DNA from: Diprion similis
Lineage: Eukaryota > Arthropoda > Insecta > Hymenoptera > Diprionidae
DNA length: 64,000 bases
Assembly: GCF_021155765.1 (NCBI RefSeq)
Contig: NC_060110.1
Location: 7,191,501-7,255,500, forward strand
Reading direction: 5' to 3'
Made by a program: the position numbers and the translations under genes. Positions 36,328 through 49,841 of this stretch are shown here, one piece after another (the stretch's first letter is position 1; each line of letters begins with the position of its first letter). The notes beneath the pieces were generated by a model that was not told where the DNA came from, did not search any database, and was given only the letters and a program-made list of their open reading frames with translations.

Positions 36328-38454
36328 AGCTTCATTACACGATTTCATGAAAATTTCTGAAATATTTCAATTGCAATGTAACATTTTCGATATTACAAAT
36401 ATATTTCAGAACCATTTCAAGTGAAATACAACATCACCGGAATTATGGAAATGTTTCGGAAAAGTGTCATCTAAAATATAACATTCGAATATTTCGAAAA
36501 AAATTCAGGCATGTGTTATTTTAAACAAAAGAGTTTCGTGAATAAAAAAAATATTCAAAATTTTTAACGATCCATATATGCGGTGTTTAATATTTCTGAA
36601 ATATTTTATACGTATTTAATATGCCACCCGATATTTTTATTACTTCGGAAAACTTCACTTCAAAGTATATCCCAATAATATATTATATATATATTATCGA
36701 TTATTGATTATGATTGATGACATGATTATTTCTGCCAATACTATATACATATATACATAAATACACACTTTCGAATACCTATGTTACGCATACAGACCAT
36801 AACAATTATATTGTTTAATCATGCCTGAAAATTATTACTGCAAAGATACATGAAATTCGATTCGCTCTTGCAGTTATTTGTGCGATAGTAATAACGACTT
36901 CTGAAATCAGTTGAGAAAGAATGTATGACTGCATCGTTGCTGAGCCGTGTGATGCAAGGGATCATTCAAAAAGTAACAAAAGGATAAATAAAGACAAAAA
37001 ATGAAGAGGTAAGGAAGGAACGTAAAGATGTATACGACGTATGTTTGAATGTGCGGAACTGGAGCTGCGCCAATTTAAAGATAGTCATTGCACGGCTGCA
37101 GGCGTGACGTAGTCACTCAAATGAGGGCAAAGGGAGTGAAATAAACTAGCGAGAGAAAGAGAGGAGAAGTTCGAAATGACCCCGTATTTAATTGTAAGAT
37201 TTCACTGTGAGTAAATGTACAATAATAATAATAATAATAATAGTTGTACGAAATCTTCGTTTTATTTCTTTCTTAATTTTGTCTCTAAAGAGTGTTAAAA
37301 ATTTGAAATCAAAAAGAAAATTATCGAACTTTTATTGTTTGACCTCCACTTTCCAATACGGAGTTAGTTATGCTTTTCTCAAATTTTTCTCATTAATTTT
37401 ATATTTTCATATCAAAGTCATAGGAAATACGTTTCTAAACACAAATTTTTACAAAAGGGTTTTGCAAGTGTGTAAAATCGTTCAAAAAATCGCAATCAGG
37501 AGGTATAAAATTATTTAATCTGTAAAAAACATTTCACTATATTGCAATTCTCGCGATTTATAAGGTGCTGTATGATGAGAAAGATAAGTTGCATTCCCGC
37601 CTAAAATCCCGACGTGTTGAATCAAAGTTCTTCAGTCTTACTTCGGTTGACTGCATGATATATTTCAATTTCATACGTAAAAACATAAAACTTGCAACCT
37701 GATTTGACAGTTTGAGAGTATGCGTCAAAGATGTGACTCGAATTTAATGAGGCGTTTGACGTAATGAGCTGATATAGCGATATTGCTGTCACTCTTAGGT
37801 GTGAGAATCGGCCTTAATTGAAAATTACTTAACGATCATCAGACAAGGGCGTGAATATTTGTTTAGCCTTGTTATTCTCGTGTTTACTAACCCGATAGCT
37901 TTGTCGAATGTCCCGAATTGATGGATACGTAGACCTCAACTATATATATATATACAGAAAGAGAGAGAGAGAGAGAGAAATGTAGATATGAACAGCGTCT
38001 CGTATTTAATTGTTTACTCGCGTAATCGTTACAATCTGCGAATTAGGAACAGCGACGTGAAGATTATATCACTAGGATAAGCCTCTTTATCCCCATCTTA
38101 TTCAAATCCCATCCACTTCGGATAGTACGTGTATTACACGGCGGAAGAACGATCATTGTCATTATCTAGCCGACAATTTTAATCGCGAAATTAGTCATTG
38201 AAGCGATTAGCGCAAGTTTACAACTTCGACAAACTCTAGGTTCAGTCACATGTCAACCATTTTTTTCTTCTTCTTTTAATATAGATTTTTTGACGAGCTG
38301 AACAAAATACAGTTTCATTACGCCTCCACGATAAAACATCCTTTTTTTCGGATATATTTTGATTCTAACTAAATTATGCTCTCGATATTGTAAGTAAAAA
38401 AATTTAATAACGTAAGAATAAAGGCCAACGCCTACTGTTCTGGTACAGCATGGA

Positions 38455-38668
38455 ATCGGAACGACTCCGTTTGGCTGCGGTATACCGTCACACATCGTCA
38501 CAGAGCTTCGCCAGACGACGCACGGTGCGGCACTTATAGTGGTAAAAAATTAATTTTAAATTGTTTTTGACGTTTAAAAACTAATATTAAATACTAAAAG
38601 TGCATCGGCTGACGAAGATGTGTGACGGTGTGCGATGGTATGCCACAGCTAGGTGGAGTCGTTCCGAT
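38455..38668. repeat. Foldback element 3
   Basis: Inverted arms of at least 60-75 bases: ATCGGAACGACTCC at 38455 against its inverse ending at 38668. They share GTCACACATCGTC/GATGTGTGACGGT and CTTCGCCAG/CTGACGAAG blocks. The centre is AT-rich. Confidence 0.7.
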
Positions 38669-39955
38669 CCGATCCGATCTAATTGATAGTGGTGAAAAAT
38701 TTTACAACGATTTTGTACCTCTTCATTTTCCAAAAGATTTGAGAACAACCTACAGAAAGTGTAAATGCAACTAAGAATTATTTTCAATTCAGATTTCTTG
38801 GTTTGTAATGTTTTTAAAGAGTATAGAGGTTACTAAGAGAAATAGGTTCAATTTTACTGAGACTCTGTTTAATGATTTTATCAATGTCACAGCAGATCTT
38901 GCTTTCTTTAAAGGCATAGCTGCAAAGCAGAAATTGACGACGGGTAAAAAAAAAAAAAAAAAAAAATTATAATGTGAGAGTGTTTTCGTTTTACATAGAG
39001 ACTATGACAGGTAATAAAGCAAATTTTTCGATCAATTGGAAGGATTTTTATGAATCTTCTTCGATCTCGTTTTTTGTGCACAAGCTACGTGATACCCACT
39101 TTGGGCAAGTATAAGGATGATTTGCAAGCAATTCTGCGAAACATTGGAAGAGTGAAATTTGACAAAAATTGTTTTTACGTAAGCATAGTCGTCAACTCTT
39201 AGATCATATTTCACCTTTCTTCTGTTTCGCTTTGCTACAGATACACTGCAATGCGTATAAAAAATGGCGATTCGTATAATCTCATCCGACTCGTTTGATT
39301 AATCTAAAACCTGTTAGTACAAATAAGATAAAGGCTGTATTTCCAGATCGAAGCGATGTAAATGACGCTAATAATTTAGTTCTATCCATATTTGTTGTAG
39401 AGGATTTTATTGGCTGCGGCTTTTGATCGAGGCCGATTAATTGACACTCGAAACGTGGAAGATTAAACTTAGTTTTCTAGTCCAATTCGCCGACGAATGA
39501 GACTGACGCATTTGTGTGAATGTCGCAGTAATCTTTCTCATTATTACGATCGTGTTAAACAAAGAGAGAGGAGGAAAAAAATCTAATGATAATAAACACT
39601 GTGTTATTGTATGCTAACGTTATTGCGCCCGCAAGCACTTTATAAATATACACATGTATCCGGATACTAATTGCGTCCTGTGCTGTATAATGCACTCATC
39701 GATTAACATACAGGGCATTCGCCGAGGATTATGGTGGAGATTATTCTGTGCAAATTTCATACAAAAATTTTCCAATATTTGTACATTCATGCATTTCCTA
39801 TACGGTATCGAATTTCGACTGACAATTATATATTGTGTGAGTTGGCATATTGCAAATACACGAGGCGAGAATTCTTTATATAACAAGAGTATGTTGCGCG
39901 TTTTTTCACGAAGCATGAAATTGAGGTTAGGGTTGCGCAATGCCAGATTTGTTCG

Positions 39956-40045
39956 CGACTGCGCATGCGCGCAGTACTAGAAAGCCCAATTTCAACTCCT
40001 AGGACTTGAAAGTGGCCTTTTCTGTACTCTGCGCATACGCATTCG
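39956..40045. repeat. Foldback element 4 with an NRF-1-like palindrome
   Basis: Ends CGACTGCGCATGCGCGCAGT and inverted CTGCGCATACGCATTCG pair over about 35 bases through AGAAA/TTTCT. The left end contains GCGCATGCGC, the core of NRF-1/ewg-type sites. Confidence 0.6.
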
Positions 40046-41582
40046 TAGCCTCACTGGACCGTCATAGAAACGGGTCTTTGTATAGGGAAAACACGCATCG
40101 AAAACCGTGTAAAACATACTCGCGTTGTATAAAAATCGTTACGGAGAAAAAAAAAAAAATAATAATGAATTTTTGTTTTCGCGGTCGGTTATTCAGGTGA
40201 GATTAGTATTGAAAATGAGTTTCAGAACTTGGGTCGAATTGGTTTTTTTCTTTTTTTTCTGACATCACCGAAACCTCGAAAACAGTGTGTAATTGCTTTT
40301 CAAAAATGAAACTTTAATTATCTTCCAGTTGTGTAATCGATTTCAAGGAAATTTAAATATTAGATTCACCGGCCTTGAATGTTTCTTTTTTAATAGACGG
40401 ATAGGAAAGTGAGTTTAAATTGAATTCTCAATCGATAAAAGCGCATAGAAATGTAAGATAAAAAAGTATATATTTCGACGTCGAAAAAACGTATTTTTCT
40501 TAAAAATACTATTTATCGTGGTATTTAATCGACGATACCATGAATTCGATGGAACAAATGCATAAAAAATAATTAAAACATTATTGTCGAGTCTTATGTC
40601 TTTGAGTAAAAAAAAAAAAACGATAGAGAAAATTAAAAATAAAAAGAACCGGCGGCTAAAGAGTAAAAACATTAAAATGCATTTAAAAAAAGAAAGCTTT
40701 TTAAATGCGAGGCGATAAGAATCAGGCAGTAGAGTTAACGTGGAATGCCCTATGAGGTAAAAAAGCATAAATAGTCGTTAGAAGTTTCAGCGGCGCATAG
40801 CCTGAGGACGTTGTAATTAACGGAATTATTTTCACGAATAAGTTATTTGCCATGACGCGTGGCTTGGCGCATTGCTCTGTGATGCATCATATAATATAAA
40901 GACGTGCACCGAGAAATGGAAAAATACACTCGCGTTTAAGTGGTCGTTTGCGTTATTGCAGTTTGTAATGTATAACATTTACGCACGCGACGTTTTATTT
41001 TCTTTTAATTAGCGACATCAGCATTATCAGCATGAAGTTAATAACGTTACTGTAGCAATGCTTGATTAGAAAAAAAAACGTTACTTCGTACCGTTTGCAA
41101 TGTCCTAAATTTAGTAAAGCGTGATACGATGAACAAAGTATACTCTTACTTTGAAAAATCAATTTCTTCAAAGTCATTTCAAAATTGTGCAATAATTATT
41201 TTTTCCCTGATGTTTCGTTACGTTAATCTAACTAACTTTAGCCTCATTAAGAATTGCAGCTCATTAATTTTAACGTGGGGTTAATATTCTTTCGAAAAAT
41301 TCTGTATCGTAGAATTTGGCTCCCAAAAAGCTTTTCGGCGAATTTACCAACTCTAAATTTTTTATAAACAGAAAACAGAATATGCATGAAATTCAATTTG
41401 TTTATAACGGTATAATAACGCTTATTATAAAACTTCGATTAATGAAGAAATAAAAAATTTATCTAATTTGCATAAAAAGTAGAAAAATGTGCAGTTGTGA
41501 GTTTTATGGTTGCCATTGCAACTGTAAACTTTCCCGATTCAATTATATATCGATACATGGGTAGAAAATTTTCAGCAAGTGT

Positions 41583-41617
41583 GAACCGAACCGAACCGAA
41601 CCGAACCGAACCGAACC
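41583..41617. repeat. (GAACC)7 pentanucleotide array
   Basis: Seven perfect GAACC units. On the other strand this reads (GGTTC)n, which differs from the insect telomere unit TTAGG. Confidence 0.95.
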
Positions 41618-42999
41618 TGCATAATCGAAGTACAGGAAATACATGTTTATTTTTTGTAGATGAAGATAATAATATTTTCGTGTTTTACGTGCATGAATGA
41701 CAAAATAATGAGACAAAGTAGGTGCGATACATGCGTCAGGCAGTGCACCTTAAAGATAAGATGAAGGTGTAACAGTGCGCAGAGAAATATATCTACACGA
41801 CGAACGGGAAACCGGCTTAGACTGTAATTCATGGTGTTCAGAAATAGAGTTATCACCTGTAGTCGTTCCGAAAGCGATCGATATTACGGCATTCGAATTA
41901 ATTAATACGTAATCGCTATTGTGCCACGTTAAAAGCGCGAAGTGAGCGAGTTGACCGAGTTGAGTGTCACTTTAATAATCGTCGTTCTACTCGGTCGTGT
42001 TGAGTTTTTTAACATTCCACGTCCCTGCCACAAGTCTCTTAAATCTTCGAAAGTTTATCGTTTTTCTTCCGATCTAAATAATATCACCCCGTAAAAACAA
42101 GCGGCAGAAAAATAACATATTCAGATGTATGTCTCTTAAAGGAATCCATTAAAAAAAAATTTCAATTTCTCATAAAAATCACCACATTCATTTTTCACTA
42201 GATTTCTAGTATTACGATATTTTCAAGTCGTCGAGGAACTTTGTACTTTTTTTTTTTCTATCGATAGATCAGACTTCACAATTAGCGCTGTTGAATCGAG
42301 ATGATAATATGGGTTAAAAAACATTCGGTGAAAGAAAAAGAAATGACGTGTGTAAGTTGAGAAAAAGAGAGAAGAGAAAGAAAGAAAAAGAAGAAGGAAA
42401 AAAAAAAAAAAAAAGAAACCTGTAACATTATTGATATGAAATACCACGCTTGTACGTAAATTTGTTAACTATTTTTGCGATCGAACGAAATAACGATTTA
42501 GTAATAATGTGAATGAGAAAAAAAAAAAAAAAAAAAAGTAATTTAAAATAAACTTTGATAAAATACAATTTGATATAACATAAATTATTATCTTTTCCTT
42601 TCTTTCTGAATACCGCGTACAAGTTGACTCGCAAATATCTCGATAAGTCCTTCGATTTTGCAGGCTATTACATGAATGTTATACAGTGTTAACCGAACAC
42701 CTGTACCAGCGACAACCAAGCTGCACACGGTGCATAATAATGTATGTATAACTATATCGTAACTATCAGCGGTAAACAAATTATGCTTATATATGCAATA
42801 TGAATGCGCGGTTTTAACATGTGTGCAGAGCAGGTATAAAGCACTTTAGTATTCCTGTTTATATTTCCAATTCTTAATATAGTATACCTCAACAAACATT
42901 TGGGCGTGATGCAGTTCATGTACAATGTACACCCATACGAATACACGATATACATATACGGTATACCTACATTATACCCATATACATGCATTTAATACT

Positions 43000-43170
43000 C
43001 ATGTATCAGCGCAGCGCCGCGAGCGGCAGTTTTTAACACGTGTACGCGGCGTGGGTGACCGCTAACCGAGACGTGTAGATTACTGCAGAGACCATCCTAT
43101 AGACGAATCGAATCCTCGGTACATTTGGCGGAGAACAGTATTGTTCCCGAGAGCAGGCTCGGCTGTATAT
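43000..43170. promoter_or_regulatory. CpG-rich block upstream of the 44.4-kb gene
   Basis: A short CG-rich island about 1.2 kb before the coding start at 44381. It is an alternative promoter for that gene to the 35.1-kb block. No initiator or TATA box stands out. Confidence 0.3.
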
Positions 43171-44380
43171 GAATTTTAATTAACAACGTGCCGCGAGTTA
43201 CCAATTATTATTGTTGTTATTGTCATTATTATAGATATTTTTAGTTATATTCGTCGAGTGGATTTGCTTAGATGTAGATAAGAAACGTAGGTTGTAAGCT
43301 TTTAAAAATCTGAAAGATGGACTTTGTCCGATACTTTAAGCTGATTTGTCGGAATTTCAATGTTTTCGTTAATTCTCAGAAGATTTGTTTTCGGAGGATT
43401 TTGAAAGAATTTTAATCAATTATTGGAAAATAAAATTCTTATCTGTCATTGAATGAAATGAATTTAAAAAAGTGGAAACCGTTGAAGTCTATGTTGATAT
43501 TCTATTTAAGATGATAGAAATAGAGGTGAATTTTTTATTTTTTCCTAAAAACTTCGGCAAGTATAGTACATAGCATAGCATTTTACAAATATTTTCAAAC
43601 TATTTCAATACAATGGATTATTTTTTCACAGTTCTAAAATTAATTTTTACTTCTACATGTATTTTTATTGAATCTTGTGATAAATCCTTTGCAAGTTATA
43701 GAAGATGTGTAAAGAATTTAAAAAAGTATTGAATTTTCACAAAAAAGCAAGTCAAAAACGGTGGTCCACTTTTTTTTATACATTTTTACAATGAATTTTT
43801 TCACCAGAGATTGTATACAAAAAATGAACAATCAATTCCTAGTAATTGATGAAATCAATTAGTGAATCCGTCTAATCTTGCATACGTAGGGAAAAATAAA
43901 ATTTGTCACATGACATCATAACACGATATTTTTTTTGTCAAATCAACGTCTAATTGATAAAAATCGCAACTAATATATTCGTGATCGATCAGTTAAAATC
44001 TATACAGTAAATTGGGTGAAACGCGATAATCATTGTATTTCTTGATTAAAATATTTGTTGTAATATACTGTAGTCTTGAAAATTGATACGCGATTCTTTC
44101 GAATTTTTGCAAAATTATTACTTCTAATGTTATATACATAATACTGAAGATTCATTTGAATTTAATTTTTTTCAGTTTTAGGTATCAAAAATACAATACC
44201 ATTGGCTCTCGTTCGTCATTTTGGATAGATCAGGTAGTTCAAACACATATCGACGTGGTGTAGAAAAATGTCCGGCAGGATCTGCGACAAGGAAGTAATC
44301 GGGCTGCATTCGTCATCTTGGGAATCGATCGGCATGCTGAAACAGCAGGAAAATAATTACCACATCCATAAACAAAATTG

Positions 44381-46140
44381 ATGTATCAGCTGGGGTTCAA
44401 TCCAGCAACCACAGAGGTCCCGAGAATGTCTCTAACTGCAGGAGCCAACCGGTGGGCATCGAAGGTCGTAATAATCCTTCAACTAGCCGCTTGGAGTGCC
44501 GTTGGAATCGTTCTTCTACAGAAAGGCGTTTCTTCCATGCACAAAGCAGCCGACGTCAGAAACGCGACTCACAATCAGGTAATGTACCAAAAGGAAACTA
44601 TGAAACTTGGCAGGTCGAATGATCGACTGCGCATGCGTGAAATAGTTCAACTCTATTGGCCAGCGAGATGGTATCGTGGCCATATTTTCGGCTGCAAGGC
44701 AGGGCAGCCAACTTACTCGAAACAGAACATGAGACGTCAAACTCTCCCGTGGCAACTGGGGAACTGAAATTATTTTGTTACGATGGTTCGTGGCAATCGT
44801 GACTTATCGTTCGTTGACAGTAGTAGCTTGTCGAGTCTTTCCGAATCATTGCATCAACTATTTGAGATTGCGAAAAAATCGCGTGATGTAATAATCTCCC
44901 TGAGTCACGTTTCACTACTGGAGTTTGAGATGGCTGGCTTGCATTGAGATCAAGCAAAGCTCGCGCATGCGTGGTCGAACGTTGAATTCAAGTTTCACCC
45001 TTTCTTCTTGGTGTAGCAATGTTCAAGTCTTTCTCATGTCCTCTGGGGGTGAAAATTCTCAGCGAAAACCTAAAACTCGAAGAGATTTTTAATTTTTAAT
45101 CAAGATTTAGAGAATTTTAGATTGGTTTTTCTCACTTGTTTACGAGTTTTGTGCTTTCTCGCTCGTGTGGTCATTTAGAAAATTAAACTCGTAAGATTGG
45201 TGAAACCGTTTTGAATAGACTTGCAGCGGATTTTCACTATCTTTGAGGTTATGGAACACTAAAATCCAGCTGAATCGTATTTTTTTTGTATTCCTACATA
45301 ATCTCTCCGATTTTCGAAAGTTTCAAGCACGTATAATTTTAGCGCGCAGGAGAACAAAGTAGGGTAAAATTACACGAGATGCTGAATTTGTTGGGGTAAA
45401 ATTGGAAAGCCTGACATCACCGTGATAATATGAGAAAACAAAATAAACCGCATAAGAATCTCGAATCAGTTTCCATTGACCCATGAGAATCACACACTCG
45501 AAATATCCGGACTTAATAATTACTTCATTCCCTGGCTCTCTTTCAGCTAAACAACACAGTAACCGTGAGTAACCTGATGATGAAAAAAATCGCCAGCGAA
45601 GAAGATCGTAGCGAGAATGAGTCATCGTCAAGTAGTTTAGAGGGTGAGAGTGAGGAGAAGTGGAACCCGGGATCAGTTAAAAGTAAAACCTACGATCTCG
45701 GTAGCAAGATAAAAGTAATTGAAGAGGGATCAGCAGAAGACGCTTTGCCGCAGGATAAAAAGAAGCCGACGAACAACGACGCTTCCAAGGAGTTCACTCC
45801 GGGACATAAATCCGGAAATGCCTCGGAGACGAGGTGGAACTTGAGGACGTCCAACATCGCCGGAGGCGGAACGGCCGCTGCGGCCGTTGCGATGATCGCT
45901 GTGGGGGCGGTAATGCTGGTCCTGGGACCGGCCGTCATCCTTCTAAGGACTCTCGACGACCGCAGGCAGGAGCGAAGGTTCCTCAAGCTTTCGGCGCAGG
46001 ACGATTTGCCCCCGAGCTACGAGCAGGCCACCCTTATGGACGAAGCGCCAAGGTACTCGACCCTGAGCCTCAACACCATCAGTGGCTCTCCAAGCGCAGG
46101 AGGAACGTCTGCAGGCGCACCGGAAGTCTGCGAGGTGTGA
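44381..46140 (+). CDS. Two-span membrane protein with PPSY motif, unnamed
   Basis: I do not recognise the family. Two coding exons, 44381-44578 and 45547-46140, give 263 residues; the donor is GTAATG and the acceptor TTTCAG. The start is the first in-frame ATG (MYQLGFNPATTEV); Met16 is an alternative. Predicted spans are at about 29-46 (VVIILQLAAWSAVGIVLL) and 172-199 (AAAAVAMIAVGAVMLVLGP). The region between is polar and acidic with possible N-glycosylation sites (NAT, NNT, NES, NAS), fitting a luminal or extracellular loop. The 64-residue tail has a basic start, DDLPPSYEQA at 218-227 (a PPxY site for WW-domain HECT ligases) and YSTL, a tyrosine sorting signal. A trafficking role is inferred only. 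The intron holds a dispersed repeat copy. A 5' UTR exon probably lies upstream. Confidence 0.8.
44700..44972. repeat. Dispersed repeat, copy 2
   Basis: Partner of 28351-28614, inserted in the intron of the PPSY membrane-protein gene. It is flanked by GCGCATGCGTG-like words at 44630 and 44962. Confidence 0.6.
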
Positions 46141-49100
46141 GCAGGCAGGTTGATGGCCTTCTGAAAAACGGTGAGAAAAGTAAAACGAAGATGTCCCTGA
46201 GCATGGAAACGAAAATTCTTCCTTCTTGAACGTCGGTCGTTGTTTTCTGCTGTTGTTTGCTTCGGCGAGTTGAGGGTTCTCCGTGTACCTTGGAAAGCGG
46301 AAGTGCGTGTTTATTAGGACATGATTCGTCATGGCGAGTGACGCGCGTGCCGCCCTAACGGAAAATTCAAACGTACCTTCGGAAGTGTTCAACATCGGTG
46401 ATTCAAGACTTGAAATAATTATGTAGAGAATTGTTTGTTATGATCGTTCGAAAGCAGAAGAAGAGATCGTATTGTTTTTGCGCAATCAGTGAGAGATGAA
46501 CTTTCTAGGGAATTTAAGGTGATAAGGAAAGCGAATGGAGCAGATAACCAGCCTGAACATAATTCACTCGAGTTCCACGTGAATACTTGAGTCAGAATTA
46601 TTTGTGGATTTCAGTATGAAAAAATATAATCATTACACAGAACAATGCAACTTTTTTCTTAATACTGAATAATTATAGTACACCGTTCTTGTCTGGTTAT
46701 TGAATAATCTCAAGAGTACAGTTTACGATCTATAGGGTGATCCAGCAGTCACTCAACGTGGTGTTGGAATTAGTGCAATTTCATTACCGAATTGGTTTCA
46801 TTTTCGTGGCACCGTGTTCATTGATCCGTTTTGAAAAAAAAAAACTATTTTTGACATCACAATTACGGCTGTTCATATACAGACCGATAATTGGACGAGA
46901 AAAAAGGGGCGGGAAAATTGAAAAGGAGAGAAATAATTGGCGGTAGAATTGTTAGCCCTCGATTGCCGCGCTGCCTAACATCGTATCTTGTTGCTAAAAA
47001 GTTTAAAGCGCGTATTTACAGTGAACTGTCCGTAACTTTCCGTCACGATATTAACCGTCGTTAATTCGTCAATTCTTGTTCGCAAGGCGAGCGGCACCGT
47101 ATGAAGCGGAATGTTACGAAGCATCGTTAAATGTAAAGACGTATTTATTATCACTTTATGATAAAATACGATGCACCAAATCTGCTGGGACAGATTGTAA
47201 TACCTAACTGAAATGAAAACATGTGATATCTATAATTATGGCATTGCAATTATCGACAATTTTCGCATAAAAATTCTACCTTAAATTATAAAACTAGTAC
47301 TTTTAAAAAATAATTATTTCGTTCGTATAAGCTGTAAGCCCTCCGCAGCAAATATCGCTGTGTTAATTGGTTATGAACTATCAGCGTTTTGTATAAATTG
47401 CGTATTTGTTTTGTAAATATAATAAGATAAGTATATATATATATATATATAATACACGAAGCCGAGACATTGGTTGTATAGTATAAACGATATTACGCAA
47501 CTAAAGAAGAAGACAAGAAAGTAGAATAAAAGTGAATGTATAATTGTTTTAAAACAAATAATTTTAATAGTTTTAATGACGAATGATACCTAAGATATTA
47601 CGTAAAAGAAAAAAAAAAAAAAAGAAAGTATTTCACCGTATTGTTACCTACGAATCAGATTAGATTTTCGTGAGAGAAACTTACTGCAAAGAAAAATTTG
47701 ATAATGCGCAGCTGTCCATTCGTTCAGACTTTAGACACAGACCCTTCTACCGTGCGAGTTATCGATATCGGCTTGACTTTAACATAAATTATTCGAGTGA
47801 CTAGAAACAAACATGATATAACTTGGTTAATAACGAGCCAAAAAAAAAAGACTTACAGATTATACGAGATATCGGCAGCTATAAGGTTCGCTCTGCAGGC
47901 GGAGAAGGTCACAATGAGCCAATTGGCTTTAATTGATCCCGAGGCCTGAACTCAACCGTCCGCCGAATTAGAGTAGACTTATTCCGGAACTGAATAACGA
48001 TTCACAGGGGCCCGATGCGTGTGCAGTGCTAAAACTGGTTGATGATTTACGTAAATTTTCTGCCATTCGACACGATTCTTCGTCACGCTTCGCTTTTTAT
48101 ACCTTCTTAGTATTGTCATTCTTATTACTATTTTTACATGTACCTATACGCGACGCGTATAAACGTAGAGATTTATTTTAAACATTAAAAGATAATTACG
48201 TGGGTGTGTATATACAACGTTCGTACATACATACGTATATATATGTACACATATAAATAAATATATAAATAATATGTTATATTTAAAATACTTTGTATAC
48301 CGACTGTGAGATCATTATTATTATTAATATGTACATCGATCATTTAATACGAAATAAACATGATATTTCCCATAGATATTAACTGATCATGCACGCCGTG
48401 TAAATTATTGTAATGAGAATTATTACATCAATTATTGATATTTTTTGACATTCTTCGTTTGGGAGATCGTATTATTCGTAGTGAAGATAACTGTTAAATT
48501 TTCTTTTATTACATTAGATAACATATTTGTTTGCGCAACGAAAATTATTATCTTAAATTGGGAAAATAGAAGTACACTGATCGATTGTCTGTGGAATTCC
48601 CGGTTTCGGAGATATATTCGCAGCAGAAGAAATTCCCCTTGATTTCAAAATATCGACTGATTTCACGCTGAGTAATTTAATATACTGTGGTTATACGAAA
48701 TATCTATGAACGGCACGAAGTATCATTACGTAAACATAACCGGAGTGTGAATATTATCAATTTCAGGAATTTATTTTCTTCACTTCAAAGTATTTTTGGT
48801 AATGATGCTTTAGGGGAAAATTATGTGAAGTCGAAAAAAAAAAAATAGATACATACCTGAGAAATAATAATAATCAGTTCATCCGCTCATTATTTCTCAA
48901 TGCTTTTGAAAAATCTATTCGAGAAATTACAAGACAGAATGTAAATTTCTTTCACGAATTTTTTCAAATCCATATTAATTATTTCTCCAACACTTCCTCA
49001 CCCAACGATTCTAAAAATTATAAATTACAATTGAGACAAACAAAAGTTCCTTCAGTGCCTCGTATAATTACAAACAAAAAGTATTATCTTGCTATTACGA

Positions 49101-49300
49101 TTCTGAGTCAAATTAAATCAAGATTTTCAGATACCTATAGGCAACGGTTCAATCAATTAACTTCTTAAACGCACCAATTACACCGTTTTTCCTCGACAAT
49201 CATGGCAAGCAATGTCATTTGAATTCACCGAGTCTCGTACATTATACGAGGAGTACGATCTTACATCGATCGAAGGTGGAGTCTGATATGTGCACGAGAG
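46141..49300. other. Spacer between the two membrane-protein genes
   Basis: The first part is probably 3' UTR of the upstream gene; AATAAA occurs at 47525-47530. AT-rich with a (TA)n run near 47430 and poly(A) runs. No other gene is recognised. Confidence 0.5.
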
Positions 49301-49476
49301 CTATTGACTATCGCTCCGCACTGGCGTAGCCATTGACAGTGGTTCAACGTGTACGTAGAGGGTCCGACGGCAAAGCGGTCTGATTACGAGATAAGAGAGA
49401 AAAGGTGAGACAGCCGGCAACGGTCGTGCTTCAAATAGTCGTGAAAGTTTGAGCGTCCGAGCTAATTTTCCACTAA

Positions 49477-49516
<40 letters not shown>

Positions 49517-49841
49517 GTTGCAACATGTGCGTAATAAAATAACACAGTTTTGTCGAGAGTAATTACTCGTGTAAAAAGGCGACTAAGACCGAGATGCTGC
49601 AGCAGCGACGGTGAACGGGCTTGAAATCATCTCGATGACCAGACTTATATGGTAGAGACCTGCGGAGAAGACTTTCTAAAACACGATCGGATTACCGCTG
49701 TCGCTCGAGTAGCGGGGCGTCCGAGTGGATCACAGAAGGAGCTTCGTGTGATTTGGCGCCTTTTTGTTTCTACAAATTTTTTACAACGACAATAAGAAGG
49801 GGAGTCGCAATTTTTCAACCGAATGCCTGCGGCCCCGGAAT
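49300..49841 (+). promoter_or_regulatory. Promoter and 5' UTR region of the PPGY membrane-protein gene
   Basis: CG-richer than the surroundings and directly before the ATG at 49842. It includes a run of 33 A at 49482-49514. The transcription start cannot be fixed from sequence. Confidence 0.4.

Larger units (their letters stand above)
35770..42999. other. Non-coding region with foldbacks and simple repeats
   Basis: No conserved coding sequence seen. Contains the palindrome at 36308, foldbacks at 38455 and 39956, (GAACC)7 at 41583 and poly(A) runs near 38945, 42400 and 42520. It could be intron if the 35.1-kb block is a first exon. Confidence 0.45.

Noticed and set aside
45834-46229. 131-codon open frame within the PPSY gene
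   Set aside because: Out-of-frame shadow of the real exon, rich in Arg and Gly from the GC-rich coding sequence.
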